Source of the DNA: Emmonsiellopsis sp. PD_33
Taxonomy: Eukaryota; Ascomycota; Eurotiomycetes; Onygenales; Ajellomycetaceae
Direction of reading: 5' to 3'
NCBI GenBank assembly: GCA_032988165.1
Contig: JANTQF010000055.1
Location: 62,001-126,000, forward strand
DNA: 64,000 bases
Shown here in pieces: positions 49,400 to 60,609 of the stretch. The notes under the pieces were generated by a model. That model was given only the letters and a program-made list of their open reading frames with translations. It ran no database searches and was not told the origin of the DNA. Position 1 is the stretch's first letter, and each line of letters opens with the position of its first letter. The translations under genes were made by a program, and so were the position numbers.

Positions 49400-51500
49400 A
49401 TATCAAGTTTACTTGAAGAACTGGCTATTTACATGTAGGCCTTGATACTATGCTGAAGGATCTGACAGTTAACTTAGTAGGCTATATAATATATCTAATA
49501 ATCTGGATCTCAAACTCATTGTGCTCATTATACTTATTTATTCAACTAAATGACTCTTTCACTAAATATTTGTGAGTACTCTCTGAGCTGCTTGTGTCCA
49601 CACCATTAGTAGTCTCTATCAATTAAATAAAATCAACATAGTGTTGAATAACATAGAACTTTAGGAAGTTAAAGTGGTCATTCTTTCAGTATTTACTGAA
49701 GATATATTTTAACTTGTCAATTTAATATAGTGTAGTTTCCATGTACTTCAGAGTTTCATCATTATGAGATTAATAGTCAGCAAGCATCCAGAAGTCCATA
49801 ATTACTCATGAGAAAAAAATTATAGTATTTACCTCTGAACCTTTAATTAAGAGTGCAATGGCAGGGATCAGCTGTTACATCAGAGCCTCCTGTTTGATCC
49901 TAGTTCATTGCTTAACCTCACTGAAGTTCTTTTGGAATATCTTTAGCCCAGTAAATCTAGAAACCAGCTTCAACTGCTCATTTAGTTACTTTATATTACT
50001 CAAATCCTTTATTAACACAGTCATTGTAGAATCAGTCTGTCTTCTCTTATAAATAGTATCCTTCAGGTGTTATTTACATCAGGTCAGTAGATAGTCAAGT
50101 AACTCTTTAAGCAATTAATATAGGGAATCAAGCATTATTACTATATGAATATTAGTAAATTTATGGCCCCAGATAAAGTTAGATACAGAGTAAACACTCA
50201 TATCAGTATTAATTTTATCTCTTTTTAGTTGTTGAATGATATCTTTCATATATTTATATATTCATAATGGTCATTTAGTTCATAGATTCTTACATTCTTT
50301 AGAAGGGACCTAGCATATCATACAGTATGAGCTACTCTTAACTTCTGTAAGAATGGTCTGTTCTTCATAGTTGGCCATTAATCTAATAATAATAGAAAAA
50401 CACTTCCAGTAGCATTTATTAGCACAAAGAATGATAATACTATCAACTGAAAGTTTTTCAATGGCTTGTGAAGCTATCAGCTTTATTTCCAATGTATTAC
50501 TTAAGGCTCTTTAGAATGACTCACATTTAAAAATCTATTTTATAACTGTATGATAGATAGTTACTTTCATATCCTAATCCTCCTTCATCTTGATAATGGG
50601 TAGAAACTCAATTAGGATCAAACTAGAGATATTTTATTTTCATTGCACATGATTGTTCAGATTCCCAATTATCATATAAATTAGCTAGATAGATAAATCA
50701 TTGTGATATTAGATTAGGACCATCTTATTAATAGTAATAAGTAATAGTACAACTATAGCTCTATCCTCAAGTTTCTTCTGGATGTTTCACTACCAATCTG
50801 CAGTGTGTATCTCAGTGTATACTCAATGATTCTTTTGATTAAATACTCATATGAGCATATAGGTAAGATGTTCCTTAAAAGCTTCATATCTGAGTAAAAA
50901 GGAGATAATAGATAGAACATTCTAATAGTAGAACTAGTATTTATCAGTAGAATTATCATTGATTGTGCTATCTACTACTACAGTCTTTACTCTTTAATTC
51001 CCTATTAGTATTTCCTACTTAATAGTATCAAGCTTGTATTGCCATTCATCTACACTATCAAAGCTCAACTAGTTACTTCAAGTTTTTAATATAGGGGTTT
51101 TGAATCAGGTAGTTACATCTCTCTTTATCATCTAGTTGTTATTAAAGTACATTGTCAAGCTAAAGTCTTATTTATTTTTGAAGAAATAAAAGATGTTATT
51201 CCATATCCATCCATTTAGAGGTGAAGGTGGATCTAGTACTATTATCAGTAGTGCTCCAGCTAAGCATCTCAACTCTTGCTCATAAGTGACTGTCTGTACT
51301 GTAGTTGCACTGAGGCAGCCTTTCTGTACTGAGAATAGTGGTATGATAACTATAAATCCAGATGACCATAGTCCTGCCTGCACATTTAAGGGCTCTACTA
51401 GGGACTTAGAATTTATTAATATAGCTGTATCATCATCTCCATCAATTTACAGTACATCATTAGAAGGGTTGGAGTTAACTGGCAATTAATATTAGTTACT
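49400..51500 (-). mobile_element. Plavaka-type DNA transposase relic
   Basis: On the minus strand, ignoring stops and a few frame changes, the order of conserved blocks is that of the Plavaka transposase family (CACTA-like). An N-terminal block with EWQYKLD lies near 51,040. HLTYMLI and VYTEIHTADW (50,792-50,823) follow, then IYMIIGNLNNHV (near 50,670). A Cys-containing VPSKE block lies near 50,305, and MLDSLYQLLKELLDYLLTWC at 50,076-50,135. FTGLKIFQKNFSEVK lies at 49,912-49,957 and DHFNFLKFYVIQHYVDFI at 49,627-49,680. Expected Trp codons after TADW and SEVK are TAG or TGA. The element is long dead. Its termini were not identified. Confidence 0.75.
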
Positions 51501-51829
51501 ATCTGATATCAAATAATAATTTAAACTTATCTTGCATATAGATAGCTCTATCATCTTCCTGTATCTCTCCTCTCTGAACACTATTTATAATAGATTTCAA
51601 GTTGATTCAGACACATTTTCTGCAGCAATAAGACTCATATTGACTAAATTCACTTAGATTTAATATTATAAATCTATAATCATTATGAGAGTATAGATGT
51701 CCATCAGCAGTTTATTTTTTATGTGTTATATTTATGATCCAAAGCAATCTCTGCATGTATAAAAAAATTAATGCAAAATAGCTAATGAAACTTCAAATCA
51801 CAACATTCAGCAGGTAGTGACTAATAACC

Positions 51830-52215
51830 TCTACTAGTGTAAATATTACAAATCATGTGATATCAATCAACCATTAAATTTGTAACTATAAATATTAGAC
51901 TGCTAAATTTGCAAGTCACATAGTGCTAACTAACCACTAAATTTGTGATTACAAACATTGGACTACTAAATTTGCAAGTCACATGGTGCTAATCAACCAC
52001 TAAATTTGTAACTGTAAATATTAGATCATTAAATTTGCAAGTCATATGGTGTCAATCAACCACCAAATTTGCAACTATAAATGTTGGACTGCTAAATTTG
52101 TGAGTCACATAGTGCCAACTAACTGTAAATATTGAACTACTAAATTTGCAAGTCATGTAGTGCTAATTAACCATAAATATTAGACTGCTAAATTTATAAG
52201 TCACTAATTAACTAT
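51830..52215. repeat. 63-bp tandem array with 48-bp derivatives
   Basis: The block ctaaatttgcaagtcaca and variants start at 51903, 51966, 52029, 52092, 52140 and 52188. The first three steps are 63 bp and the last two 48 bp; the short form lacks 15 bp containing cactaaatttg. Part of an earlier unit extends to about 51,830. The array lies between the Plavaka relic and the SNF2 relic and could be a subterminal repeat region, which is common in CACTA-type elements. Confidence 0.85.
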
Positions 52216-52499
52216 GAAGGTTCTTGAACCACCAACATTGCAAATCATATTGGGCTGTGAATATTGGCCAGGGTAGAGTGCTACAGAAGTATATAACTTA
52301 GAATGGAGTATTCAAAGGATAATTCTAATAAATGAAAAGGCAAGATGACTGTTATTATTACTTTATAACTACTAAATATAAAATCTAACTCTAACTAGTT
52401 TTCAACCCTATCTGCCTTGCAGTTGCAGTAGATGCTTTGACATTGTATATTATTCTTTTGATATCAGACATCATACTAGACTCATCACATCCTTCCTCT

Positions 52500-55400
52500 A
52501 CTACTTCCTCTATATCAATCAATCAAGCAACTTATCTGATGCTTGCATAGTCATATCATTAAACTCCTACTGTAAGTTCTGATAGTCAATAATTTTCTCT
52601 TCAAGCTTCAGATCTCCACAGATTAACTAGTAGTAGTAGGTATAATCATTTTTTTGGCCTATTTAAGTAATTCAGCCTATAGTCTATTATTCATTAGTCT
52701 GCAGTCATTCAGAGGCCATCAGAATCAGATTGCAGACTCTAATAAGTGTGAATCCTTGGGTAAGAATTATTAGAGTAATAATGATAATAAGTGGAGTTTT
52801 TCCATTACTGTGATTTAATGGTACCTTATTGAAGTTGAATACATCAATTAGATCTTATCTGTTTATAGGCTTTACAGACTCATATAGTACTGCAACAGGA
52901 TAATTCAGTTTCTTGAGGTACTAGAATCCAGTTAGCTTGCACTATTGTACCATGTAAATTCAAGAGGGGTAAGTAAATATATCTCTTCCAAAATAGTAAT
53001 AATAGTAGGACTAGGAACAATTATCACTAATTTCTCTATATAATTATTATAGTCTTCAGATATTAACAGTTCAGCCAGCTTCTTTTCAACATACTACACC
53101 TTTTCACCCTTGACTAACTGGGTAAGAAAGGGGGTATAGGGTATAGAAGATAATAAAGGTTTCTTTTTTGATTGAGGAGTCTATCTACTCTTCTTGAGTT
53201 TCTTCTCAGTGAAATGAAACCCCTCAACAACCCTATCTTCAAAGTACTCTAAATCTGAGTCCTCAGAGTTCTCATTTTTATCTCTATACTCTAACTCATT
53301 CTCACTGGAATCCTCATCCTCCACATTCTTACAATCATTGTTGTTTTGAAATTCAACATTATTTTGGAATTTGACATTATTTTGGGATTTAATGTTGTTT
53401 TGGGATTCAACATTATTTTGAGATTAAATGATATTCAGGGCTCCAGGGAAAATCACTAGCATGCAAGAATGATAAGACTTTTTGAAAAAGTTTATTATCT
53501 ATAGGGTTAGTTCTTCCTCCTTTAAACCTCCTCATAATCACACATTGTAGGCATTCATGTAGGCTGCCCTGATAGCCACAATGGCTGCATCCTTTATTTA
53601 CTGTAAAGTGTCTTTTTGAGCATCAGTTAGGTAAAGAATGACATCCTTATTTGTGTGCAGGAGGAGGTTGATAATCTTCTTCTCAAACCATTCATACTTG
53701 GAGCCTCACTGAATTATGATACATTAGAGAATCTTCTTAAATAGAATGATCAATTCCTTCAGCTGGGCCTCAGATGCCTCTATGAAACCCTTTTTCATGT
53801 AGTTGTTCAGTGTAGCAGTGATGTTCTGACTGAGCTTTTTGAACTCCTTTCAACAGGCATGATGTAGTATGTCTGAATCCTTCTAATAATCATCCTCCAG
53901 AATGTTTATCTAATTATATATATCTTCAGGGCCTTTCTCAAAGAGGGTTCTACTCATTAATTAGACATTAAGGTGAGACTACTGATCACCCTCCTTCTTT
54001 ATCCCATTATGATTCAAACTCAGTATAGAATAAAACTAATGAATATTAGTACTATTTCATTCTTTCTCCAGATGATATTCATTATAGACTAGTAGGCCTC
54101 AGCTCTATGAATATTATAATTTTACTAATCAACCATGCATATAGTCCATCATCAGTGATGAGGTCAGAATAATACAATTATTAGATGCTCATTAATTCAA
54201 GTTGATGTCTAAAAGTAGATACACCTTGGCACTTGAACTATATTTATAGATCCTCTTTTTCATAGTAATCTTGGAAGCTATAGAGAGCTACATGAATAAT
54301 TACAATGATGACTTAGAATCAACAACCTTGATAAACTCATCAACCCATATAGATAGGAGGGATGATGGGACTACAATAAGAGACACCTCTAAGTTGATTT
54401 CAAACACTACCTTCAGTGCTCTTAGTTTAGTATCTAGCTCTTTATGTATAGCACAGACACATCTAAAGGGCCATCAAGATTGTGTTGGACACAGAGCAAC
54501 AGTATCCACATCTCATGGATGGTATTCATGGGTGGTGTTAAAATTGAATTTCTGAGAGTAATGAACTAATCTATAATTTGATGCCACTAAGGACCTAAGA
54601 ATAATATAGGTGAGGAGCTCAGTGATCTTCTCTACCCCCATTTTGTTATCTAAAATTTCCCCTCTCATGGGCCTTTTGTTGTTCATTAGCATTCAGAAGG
54701 CAGTAAATAGCTGATACATGAAACTAATCCTCTTCATATATAATATGTTGATTCTGGGTGTAGGAGATTTGTAGTTAATATCATTATTCTTAAATATAAA
54801 GAAGTATGTAAACATTCTCTTCATATGTTTATTGAGTTAGTAGCATTCTTCTATATCTACTACTTAGAACATCAGACCTACTTCATTAAGATCAGCAAAA
54901 TTATTTTGATAATTAGCTTTAATATTAGTTTCTGACTGGCCATCAGAATCAAAGACCTTAATGAGCTTTTAAGTAGTACTTTTTAGTGTTGGACTGTCTT
55001 CTGTACTACTAGCTGGATTAGTAGGAGATAGAGATACCTTAGGAGATAACTTAATCAGCAAACTAAGCATTAGAAGGTTTATTGCTATTTAATCCTCTTC
55101 TGCACCACCAGCAGTACTGGCAGGAGATGCAGACACCTTGAGAGATGACTCAACCAGTAAATTGTCTTTTGAAATTGAATTGTCTTTTGAGATTGGATTG
55201 TCTTTTGGGATTGAATTGTCTTTTGAAATTAGATTATCTTTTGGAATTACATCATCTTTTGAGATTAGATCATCTATATTAGTATTAAATAGTATAGTAG
55301 GAATAGTATCATATTTTGAGGCTTCAGTGTTGCTATTATCATCATCAAAGCTAACTGGATGTTTGCACTTATTGGATTTCTCTCAGATCTCAAACTGAAT

Positions 55401-56390
55401 TACTCACTACTATAATAGTATATCTGATTTAGCTACTCTATCTGCAAAGAAGGCTGCCTTGCATTGGGTGATTTATAAGGTTACTTGATCAATCCTGATG
55501 CTAACTAACTATTCTAAATAGTATAGATCTATAAGGAAGACTTGCTGGGCCTCTAAATTGAAATGGATGATACTATTACTCTTCAGCTCTTTCAGTCAGT
55601 CACTATGGTCCTTCTTTATAAGATGGTTAACTAGGTTTAGTTTCTCAGCCACATGAGATGCTAGATTTACTGGTATGCACACAGTGAGCTGATCATCTTC
55701 ATCCACTAGAGAGTTAATAGTGTGAAACTTCATATATTAGATCTAGTTATTAAGTATGTTTAGCATTAGTTTGGCAGCTCTGAAATCTGAAGTACAAGTG
55801 AAGAGTAGTAAAGACCTATAATTACTATCATAGCTGGCCATTATCATTAGTCTCTCTGATTGATATGCCAATGAGATTTGCCATATTAGTGGTAAGAGCT
55901 CCTGATACTCAAAACTGGGCTCTTTAGATTTAACTGACAGATAGATTGGTGTGGATGTTTTAGGATTAGACAGTATTTTAGGATTAGATGGTGTTTTAGA
56001 ATTGGATGCTATTTTAAGATTAGATGCTATTTTAAAATTAGATGATTGCTGGTTCCTACTGTATTTTCAAGTCATCATATAGACTTATTTACTGAAGAGA
56101 TTAATAATGATAATTTAGTAATCATCTATAATGCATCTATCATTATTAAGGGGTTCCTCAGCTCATCTAGTAGGAATATCCATCACATCTAACAGGCCTT
56201 AGCTGATGCATTTATTAATAGTGTAGATTCTAAATTACTTCTTATGGCCAGTATCCTGCTTGACTGCATGATAGTTGGAGGGTACTACAAGTTATTAATT
56301 GAATTTAGCCTTAAATTAATTCAGATCTCATACTGTACAGTTCATAACTTTACTAATCACTTCATCAGATAGAGTACCTATAATGGCCTA
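52500..56390 (-). pseudogene. SNF2-family helicase-like relic with short peptide repeats
   Basis: Read on the minus strand from 56,390 downward. An unrecognised N-terminal region (for example LLPLIWQISLAYQSERLMIM near 55,880) precedes peptide repeats: SN-x-K about every six residues at 55,960-56,045, and SKDN/PKDN units at 55,150-55,290. The helicase core begins with a Walker A relic, GEILDNKMGVEKI (54,624-54,662), at the place of the G-x-L-A-D-E-M-G-L-G-K-T motif. It continues with SLIVVPSSLLSIWVDEF (near 54,340-54,390). A third repeat (SQNNV units, 53,340-53,430) interrupts it. The C-terminal lobe shows KTPLIIIITLIILTQGFTL, CNLILM and TIG-x-IT-x-IGQKN (52,627-52,740), where x are stops; this is helicase motif VI. 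The usual spacing is exceeded by the inserted repeats. The host gene or element of origin is unknown. Confidence 0.72.
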
Positions 56391-56665
56391 GATACAACTA
56401 TCAGAATGAAAATATTATAAATAGAGAATGCAGTATAATTTACTAGCTGACTCAGAGCTTCTTTATCAAAGTTAGCTCTAAAGTTGGCAGGGTAGTAGTG
56501 AGAAGTTAGTAATGAGTCAGGGCTAGATGTAAAGGTCAGAATGAAAATATTATAAATAGAGGATATAGTATAACTTACTAGCTGAGCTTCTTCATTAAAG
56601 TTGGCTTTAAATCTCTGATGTTGGTGGTGGGGTGATGGTAGTAAGTTAGTAATAGGTCAGACTGT
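56391..56665. repeat. 135-bp tandem duplication
   Basis: tcagaatgaaaatattataaat starts at 56401 and again at 56536. Both copies continue through tactagctgact/tactagctgag, cttctt and gttagtaat. The period equals 45 codons, and the copies lie at the 5' side of the helicase-like relic. Confidence 0.8.
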
Positions 56666-57002
56666 TATGGTGTTATAAGAAGTTAGTTAAAAAGCTTGTA
56701 AGTTTCTTAGATGAATGATTAAGCTAAGGGCTGAACTCTAAAGCTTAAATAGGTTTAGCTCTATTTATAAGGTTAAATGGGGGTAGCTATATAACACATT
56801 ATAAGTTATTACTAGATTTTTATATTCTGATAATATTAGTCTCATTATGTAATTACTTGACCCTCTCCTTTCAACAACCTTAATCTCATAATGTGATCAC
56901 TTGACTTTCATTACTTTAATTTAAATGCTTTCATCAGGACCTTTTGTTTATATGCTTTCATCTATATGATTTCATTTAGAATCTCAGATGCTTTTATTAA
57001 GA

Positions 57003-57055
57003 CACTTTCATTAGAATACTTTCATTAGGATGCTTTCATTGGGATGCTTTCATTT
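57003..57055. repeat. 14-bp tandem repeat, about 4 units
   Basis: Units cactttcattagaa, tactttcattagga and tgctttcattggga follow each other exactly at 57003, 57017 and 57031, with a partial fourth at 57045. They lie about 100 bp upstream of a CCAAT/TATA pair. Confidence 0.85.
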
Positions 57056-57159
57056 AATGTTTTTAATCTGATAATCTTACTTTAACTATTCATTTAATAT
57101 TAAAATATCATCTAATATCAAAACAACATCTAATACCAAAACAACTCAAATCATATCAA

Positions 57160-57177
57160 CCAATAAGGACTATAAAT
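57160..57177 (+). promoter_or_regulatory. CCAAT and TATA boxes upstream of a plus-strand relic
   Basis: ccaat at 57160-57164 is followed by tataaata starting at 57171. With the 14-bp repeats just upstream and a coding-like plus-strand relic from about 57,240, this looks like a decayed promoter. The minus-strand helicase relic begins on the other side, so the region may have been divergent. Confidence 0.45.
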
Positions 57178-57239
57178 ACTGATTAAATGGTTATTGCTGA
57201 TTGAATCCCTACTCATAGTGATATAAGCTAGAGAAAAGA

Positions 57240-58400
57240 GATAGTGTGCTAGATGCACATCATATAATACTAAAAAAAAGCAACACTAACTACCAATTTC
57301 ATATAAGGAGGATATGCAAATAAGGAACAACCTGTTATTTCAAATACAATCTGACTAAACATAGCTTCCTGCTGAATGATAAGGCTGATAGAGGTATACT
57401 CACTAATACTATATGATCCACTTTGATATACTATATGTGTACTGGCTAATATTTAACAGCTATTAGGTTGAAGTGGCAATGTAGAATCTATCTTAATAAT
57501 AAGCTTCTAAAGACATTCCTAGTGTTATCTGAATGCTAATACTATTTTTACCCTAATAAGTGATAATTACTTGCTAAGCTTAATTATAGTACTCACTCAA
57601 TCAGATAATCTGACTGACATGGTGCAGAATGCATCAACCTGCTATAAAATTAAGAAGAGGTAGATTTCTCAACTCATTAGATAATGAAGTTTAAGAATCA
57701 ATCTATTTGTGCTAGATGTAGGTAGCCTATTCATTTCATAATCAAGTTAAATTAGTAGCTGGCTAACATGGAGGAACACTACAAAATAATTATCATCTAT
57801 CTGAAATAATAGAGCTATGAGTTGTGCTGAAACTTCATCAGTGGCATTGAGTTATAGAAGGCTAAAGGTAAGAATGAGTGTTACCTCTACTATCTCTAGA
57901 GGAATTTCTGCCACTACAAATATGAATTACTGAGTCAGCTCAGTCACTGATACTATTTCAGTAACAAGCAGATTTAGCAGATAGTAGAGGAGACATACAG
58001 GAATAGAAGTAATAATACTAGTAGTATTAATCTCCCCAATGAATGGAATAAGTGGGATGCCACTAGATTCAACCTTTAAGTTATATCCCATTAGCATCTA
58101 TAGCCCTCCAAGTCTACTACCATTATCTACAATGACTACAACATATATGCACAAGTGGCAGACAACAAAAATGAGCTTAGAGATCTTATTGGCAATAAAA
58201 TGATGAATAATATGAATATTTGAGTAATTTAGGATAATAAGAACCTGACATACAAGTAGAGGATGGGATGAATTATAGATATAATGACTAACTACATAAG
58301 ATATAGAAATAAACTTTAAAGGCATTAGGTATAGTATGTAGCAGATGATGAGCATCAGATGCTTCAGATGATTACTCATCTTGATAATGTTGGAATTAAT
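57240..58400 (+). pseudogene. Unrecognised plus-strand coding relic
   Basis: Two plus-strand stretches read as protein with only scattered stops. The first contains LTAIRLKWQCRIYLNNKLLK near 57,440-57,510. The second starts MEEHYKII at about 57,768 and continues with GIELQKAKGKNECYLYYL and NLPNEWNKWDATRFNL to about 58,400. Charged and aromatic residues, a Cys and Trp content typical of globular proteins and the stop pattern resemble the neighbouring relics. I do not recognise a family. Confidence 0.45.
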
Positions 58401-59014
58401 TGAAGATGTTTAATATCAAAATAATGTATAATATTAAAATAACATATAATATCAAAATAGAGTAGATTACACATGTCAGCCTAGATAATAATAGATCTTT
58501 ACTTTGAATGTGTTTTTCAATGTGCTGACAGCTAATAATGGCAGCAGCAGCTAATAATAACACTAACAGCTGATAATTTTAATCTCCTCTGTGACCTCCT
58601 CTTTAATATTCTCCTTTTTGCTTACAATGGCATCTCAGCTGATTTTAATTCAATTAAATTATAGAAATCAGGCATATTCCCTCATCTGATTAACTTATAG
58701 AGATTATGTGAATTCCTTGTCCCATTAATTGACCAGTAATAGCTTGTAATGCCAGTAGGATTATCATTACATATATATATATATATTTGCATCTAGCCTG
58801 CCATTTAGTCACACACATGAATAAATAATAGTTAATAACTCCAGAACAACTAGATGTCTAAATCAGCCAAAGAGATATCATCTACTAATTATAAAACATG
58901 CATATAATATCTGATTTATCATACAATATGGTTATAAAATCTCAACAGACTGTAAGTTAAGGAGTCTACACAGGGCATAATTTAATTAGTTATGTTAGCC
59001 CAGGTGGGCTAGTT
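58401..59014. other. AT-rich spacer
   Basis: Contains aatatcaaaataa-type repeats at 58,405-58,460 (three imperfect copies of a roughly 20-bp unit), gctaataat repeats near 58,540-58,575 and a TA run at about 58,771-58,785. No gene relic was recognised. Confidence 0.5.
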
Positions 59015-59137
59015 ATTAGTACTACATGATATTGAATATTAGCAGACCAATATTGATAGATATTAGTGCTATATGATATTGAATATTGGTAGACCAACAT
59101 TAGCAGTTATTATCACTATATGATATCTAATGTTAGT
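59015..59137. repeat. 47-bp tandem repeat, about 2.6 units
   Basis: attagtactacatgatattg at 59015, attagtgctatatgatattg at 59062 and attatcactatatgatatct at 59109 are spaced exactly 47 bp. Confidence 0.85.
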
Positions 59138-59246
59138 AATATAATATTCATGATTACTTATTAGTGGTTGCTGGCAGTCCATAGAATAACTAATATTAGT
59201 AATTGAATGTTAGTGTAGGTTATGCTAAGTCTGTGATAACTTAATG

Positions 59247-59930
59247 AGAAATGTAAGGAAAATACTCATATTTTAGTATTCTTTTACTTATTATCTTTTA
59301 GTTATATGATGTGCTTTGATTCCTCTACTTCAACCTTCTCTTTTTATTTTATTCTCAACAATCTATATGTTCTGCCTCTTCACTGTATATATATCTTATA
59401 CATCTACACTATTAATATATTTATCTCTCTTCCTACTAAATATCTTTCATTGTCTCTCAGGCCCTATCTGGGCTTTAATTCTTCTATTTTTTTACTATCT
59501 TCAGTGATTATTTGAGATCCTTTCAGCATCCCTTATTATAACACTCTTAATGACATCTCAGGTCCTAGGCTTTCTGATGGTTTTATGGAGGCCCTATAGT
59601 CTAAGTGAATAAATAAGATTACTTAGTTAATTGTGCTAGTACTATCTATCTTCATTCTACCTACTTATAAGTGAGTGCTGTCAGTACCTTCTATTGCTGT
59701 GCTAGTGCTGCTAGTACAGCCTGTCTCTATAACTTTATTAGCTATACTAGTACTGCCAGTACAGCCTGTCTCTTTCTTGCCTGATACATCCACTCAGTTG
59801 AGGGCTGAATATGAGGCCTGTGATTACCAGATATATGAGATGAACTATTATTTTAATCATCTCATATATTGTCTTTATTAGTTCTGATGTTCTCTGTGTA
59901 TCTATATGCTACACACTTCCTCTATAGATT
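59247..59930 (+). repeat. Right arm of a long inverted repeat
   Basis: The plus strand here matches the minus strand of 46,430-46,945, so the two copies face outward on either side of a 12.3-kb interior. The right copy is longer than the left; extra sequence lies around 59,540-59,780 and contains a short direct duplication (gtactgccagtacagcctgtctct-like units at about 59,705 and 59,752). Confidence 0.65.
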
Positions 59931-60300
59931 CCTCTTCTTGCTAGTTATCCTAGTCAAACTCAGACACACTAAACACTGAGCATATTAAGAATTAATGATA
60001 TATTACTTGTGGTAGCTATTGCAGGTATGATATAGAATGAGTGCTTAATTGAATGAAGGTATAGAGCTCAGAGGAGTTTTAAATGTAGAGTCTGAAAGAG
60101 GAAAAGACACTAACTCTACCATAGAGAGAGTAAAGGATGAAGGACTCTAGAGGGGCATGAGTATCTTCCTACTGAAATAAAAGAATGATGTTAGAACTAA
60201 ATTCATGTAAAGTAATATCTAATAGGAAGGATAATTATTACTAATACTTTACTAGATGGTTAATGTATTCATATAGTCATATATTCAATTTGAAATTTGA
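59931..60300. other. AT-rich spacer, nothing recognised
   Basis: No repeat or coding relic was recognised in this stretch between the inverted-repeat arm and the 40-bp array. Confidence 0.5.
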
Positions 60301-60609
60301 AAGCTTTTGCAAAGCACTATATCTCTCCCCTTTCAATTTAAGTGCTTTTATGAAGTGTCATGTCCCCCTTCTTTCAACTTGAGCTTTCACAAAGTGCCAT
60401 GTCCCTCCTCTTTTAATTCAAGTGCTTTGATAAAGCACCATGTCCCTTCCCTTTCAATTCAAGTACTTTTACAAAGTGCTATATCCCCCCCTTTTCAACT
60501 TGAGCTTTTATAAAGTACTGTGTCTCTCCTATTTCCATTTAGGTGCTTTCATAAAGTACTATATTCCTCCCCTTTTGATTCAAAAGCTTTCACAAAGCTC
60601 TATATATAG
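60301..60609 (+). promoter_or_regulatory. 40-bp tandem array ending at a TATA box (LTR U3-like)
   Basis: Eight units begin at 60301, 60340, 60381, 60420, 60461, 60502, 60541 and 60582, each 39 or 41 bp. Each has an aagtgctttt/gagcttt start, a caaagtgc core and a pyrimidine run. The last unit runs directly into tatatatag at 60601-60609. Tandem repeats upstream of a TATA box are the usual layout of an LTR U3 enhancer and promoter. A T/C-rich leader follows at 60,640-60,700. Confidence 0.6.
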
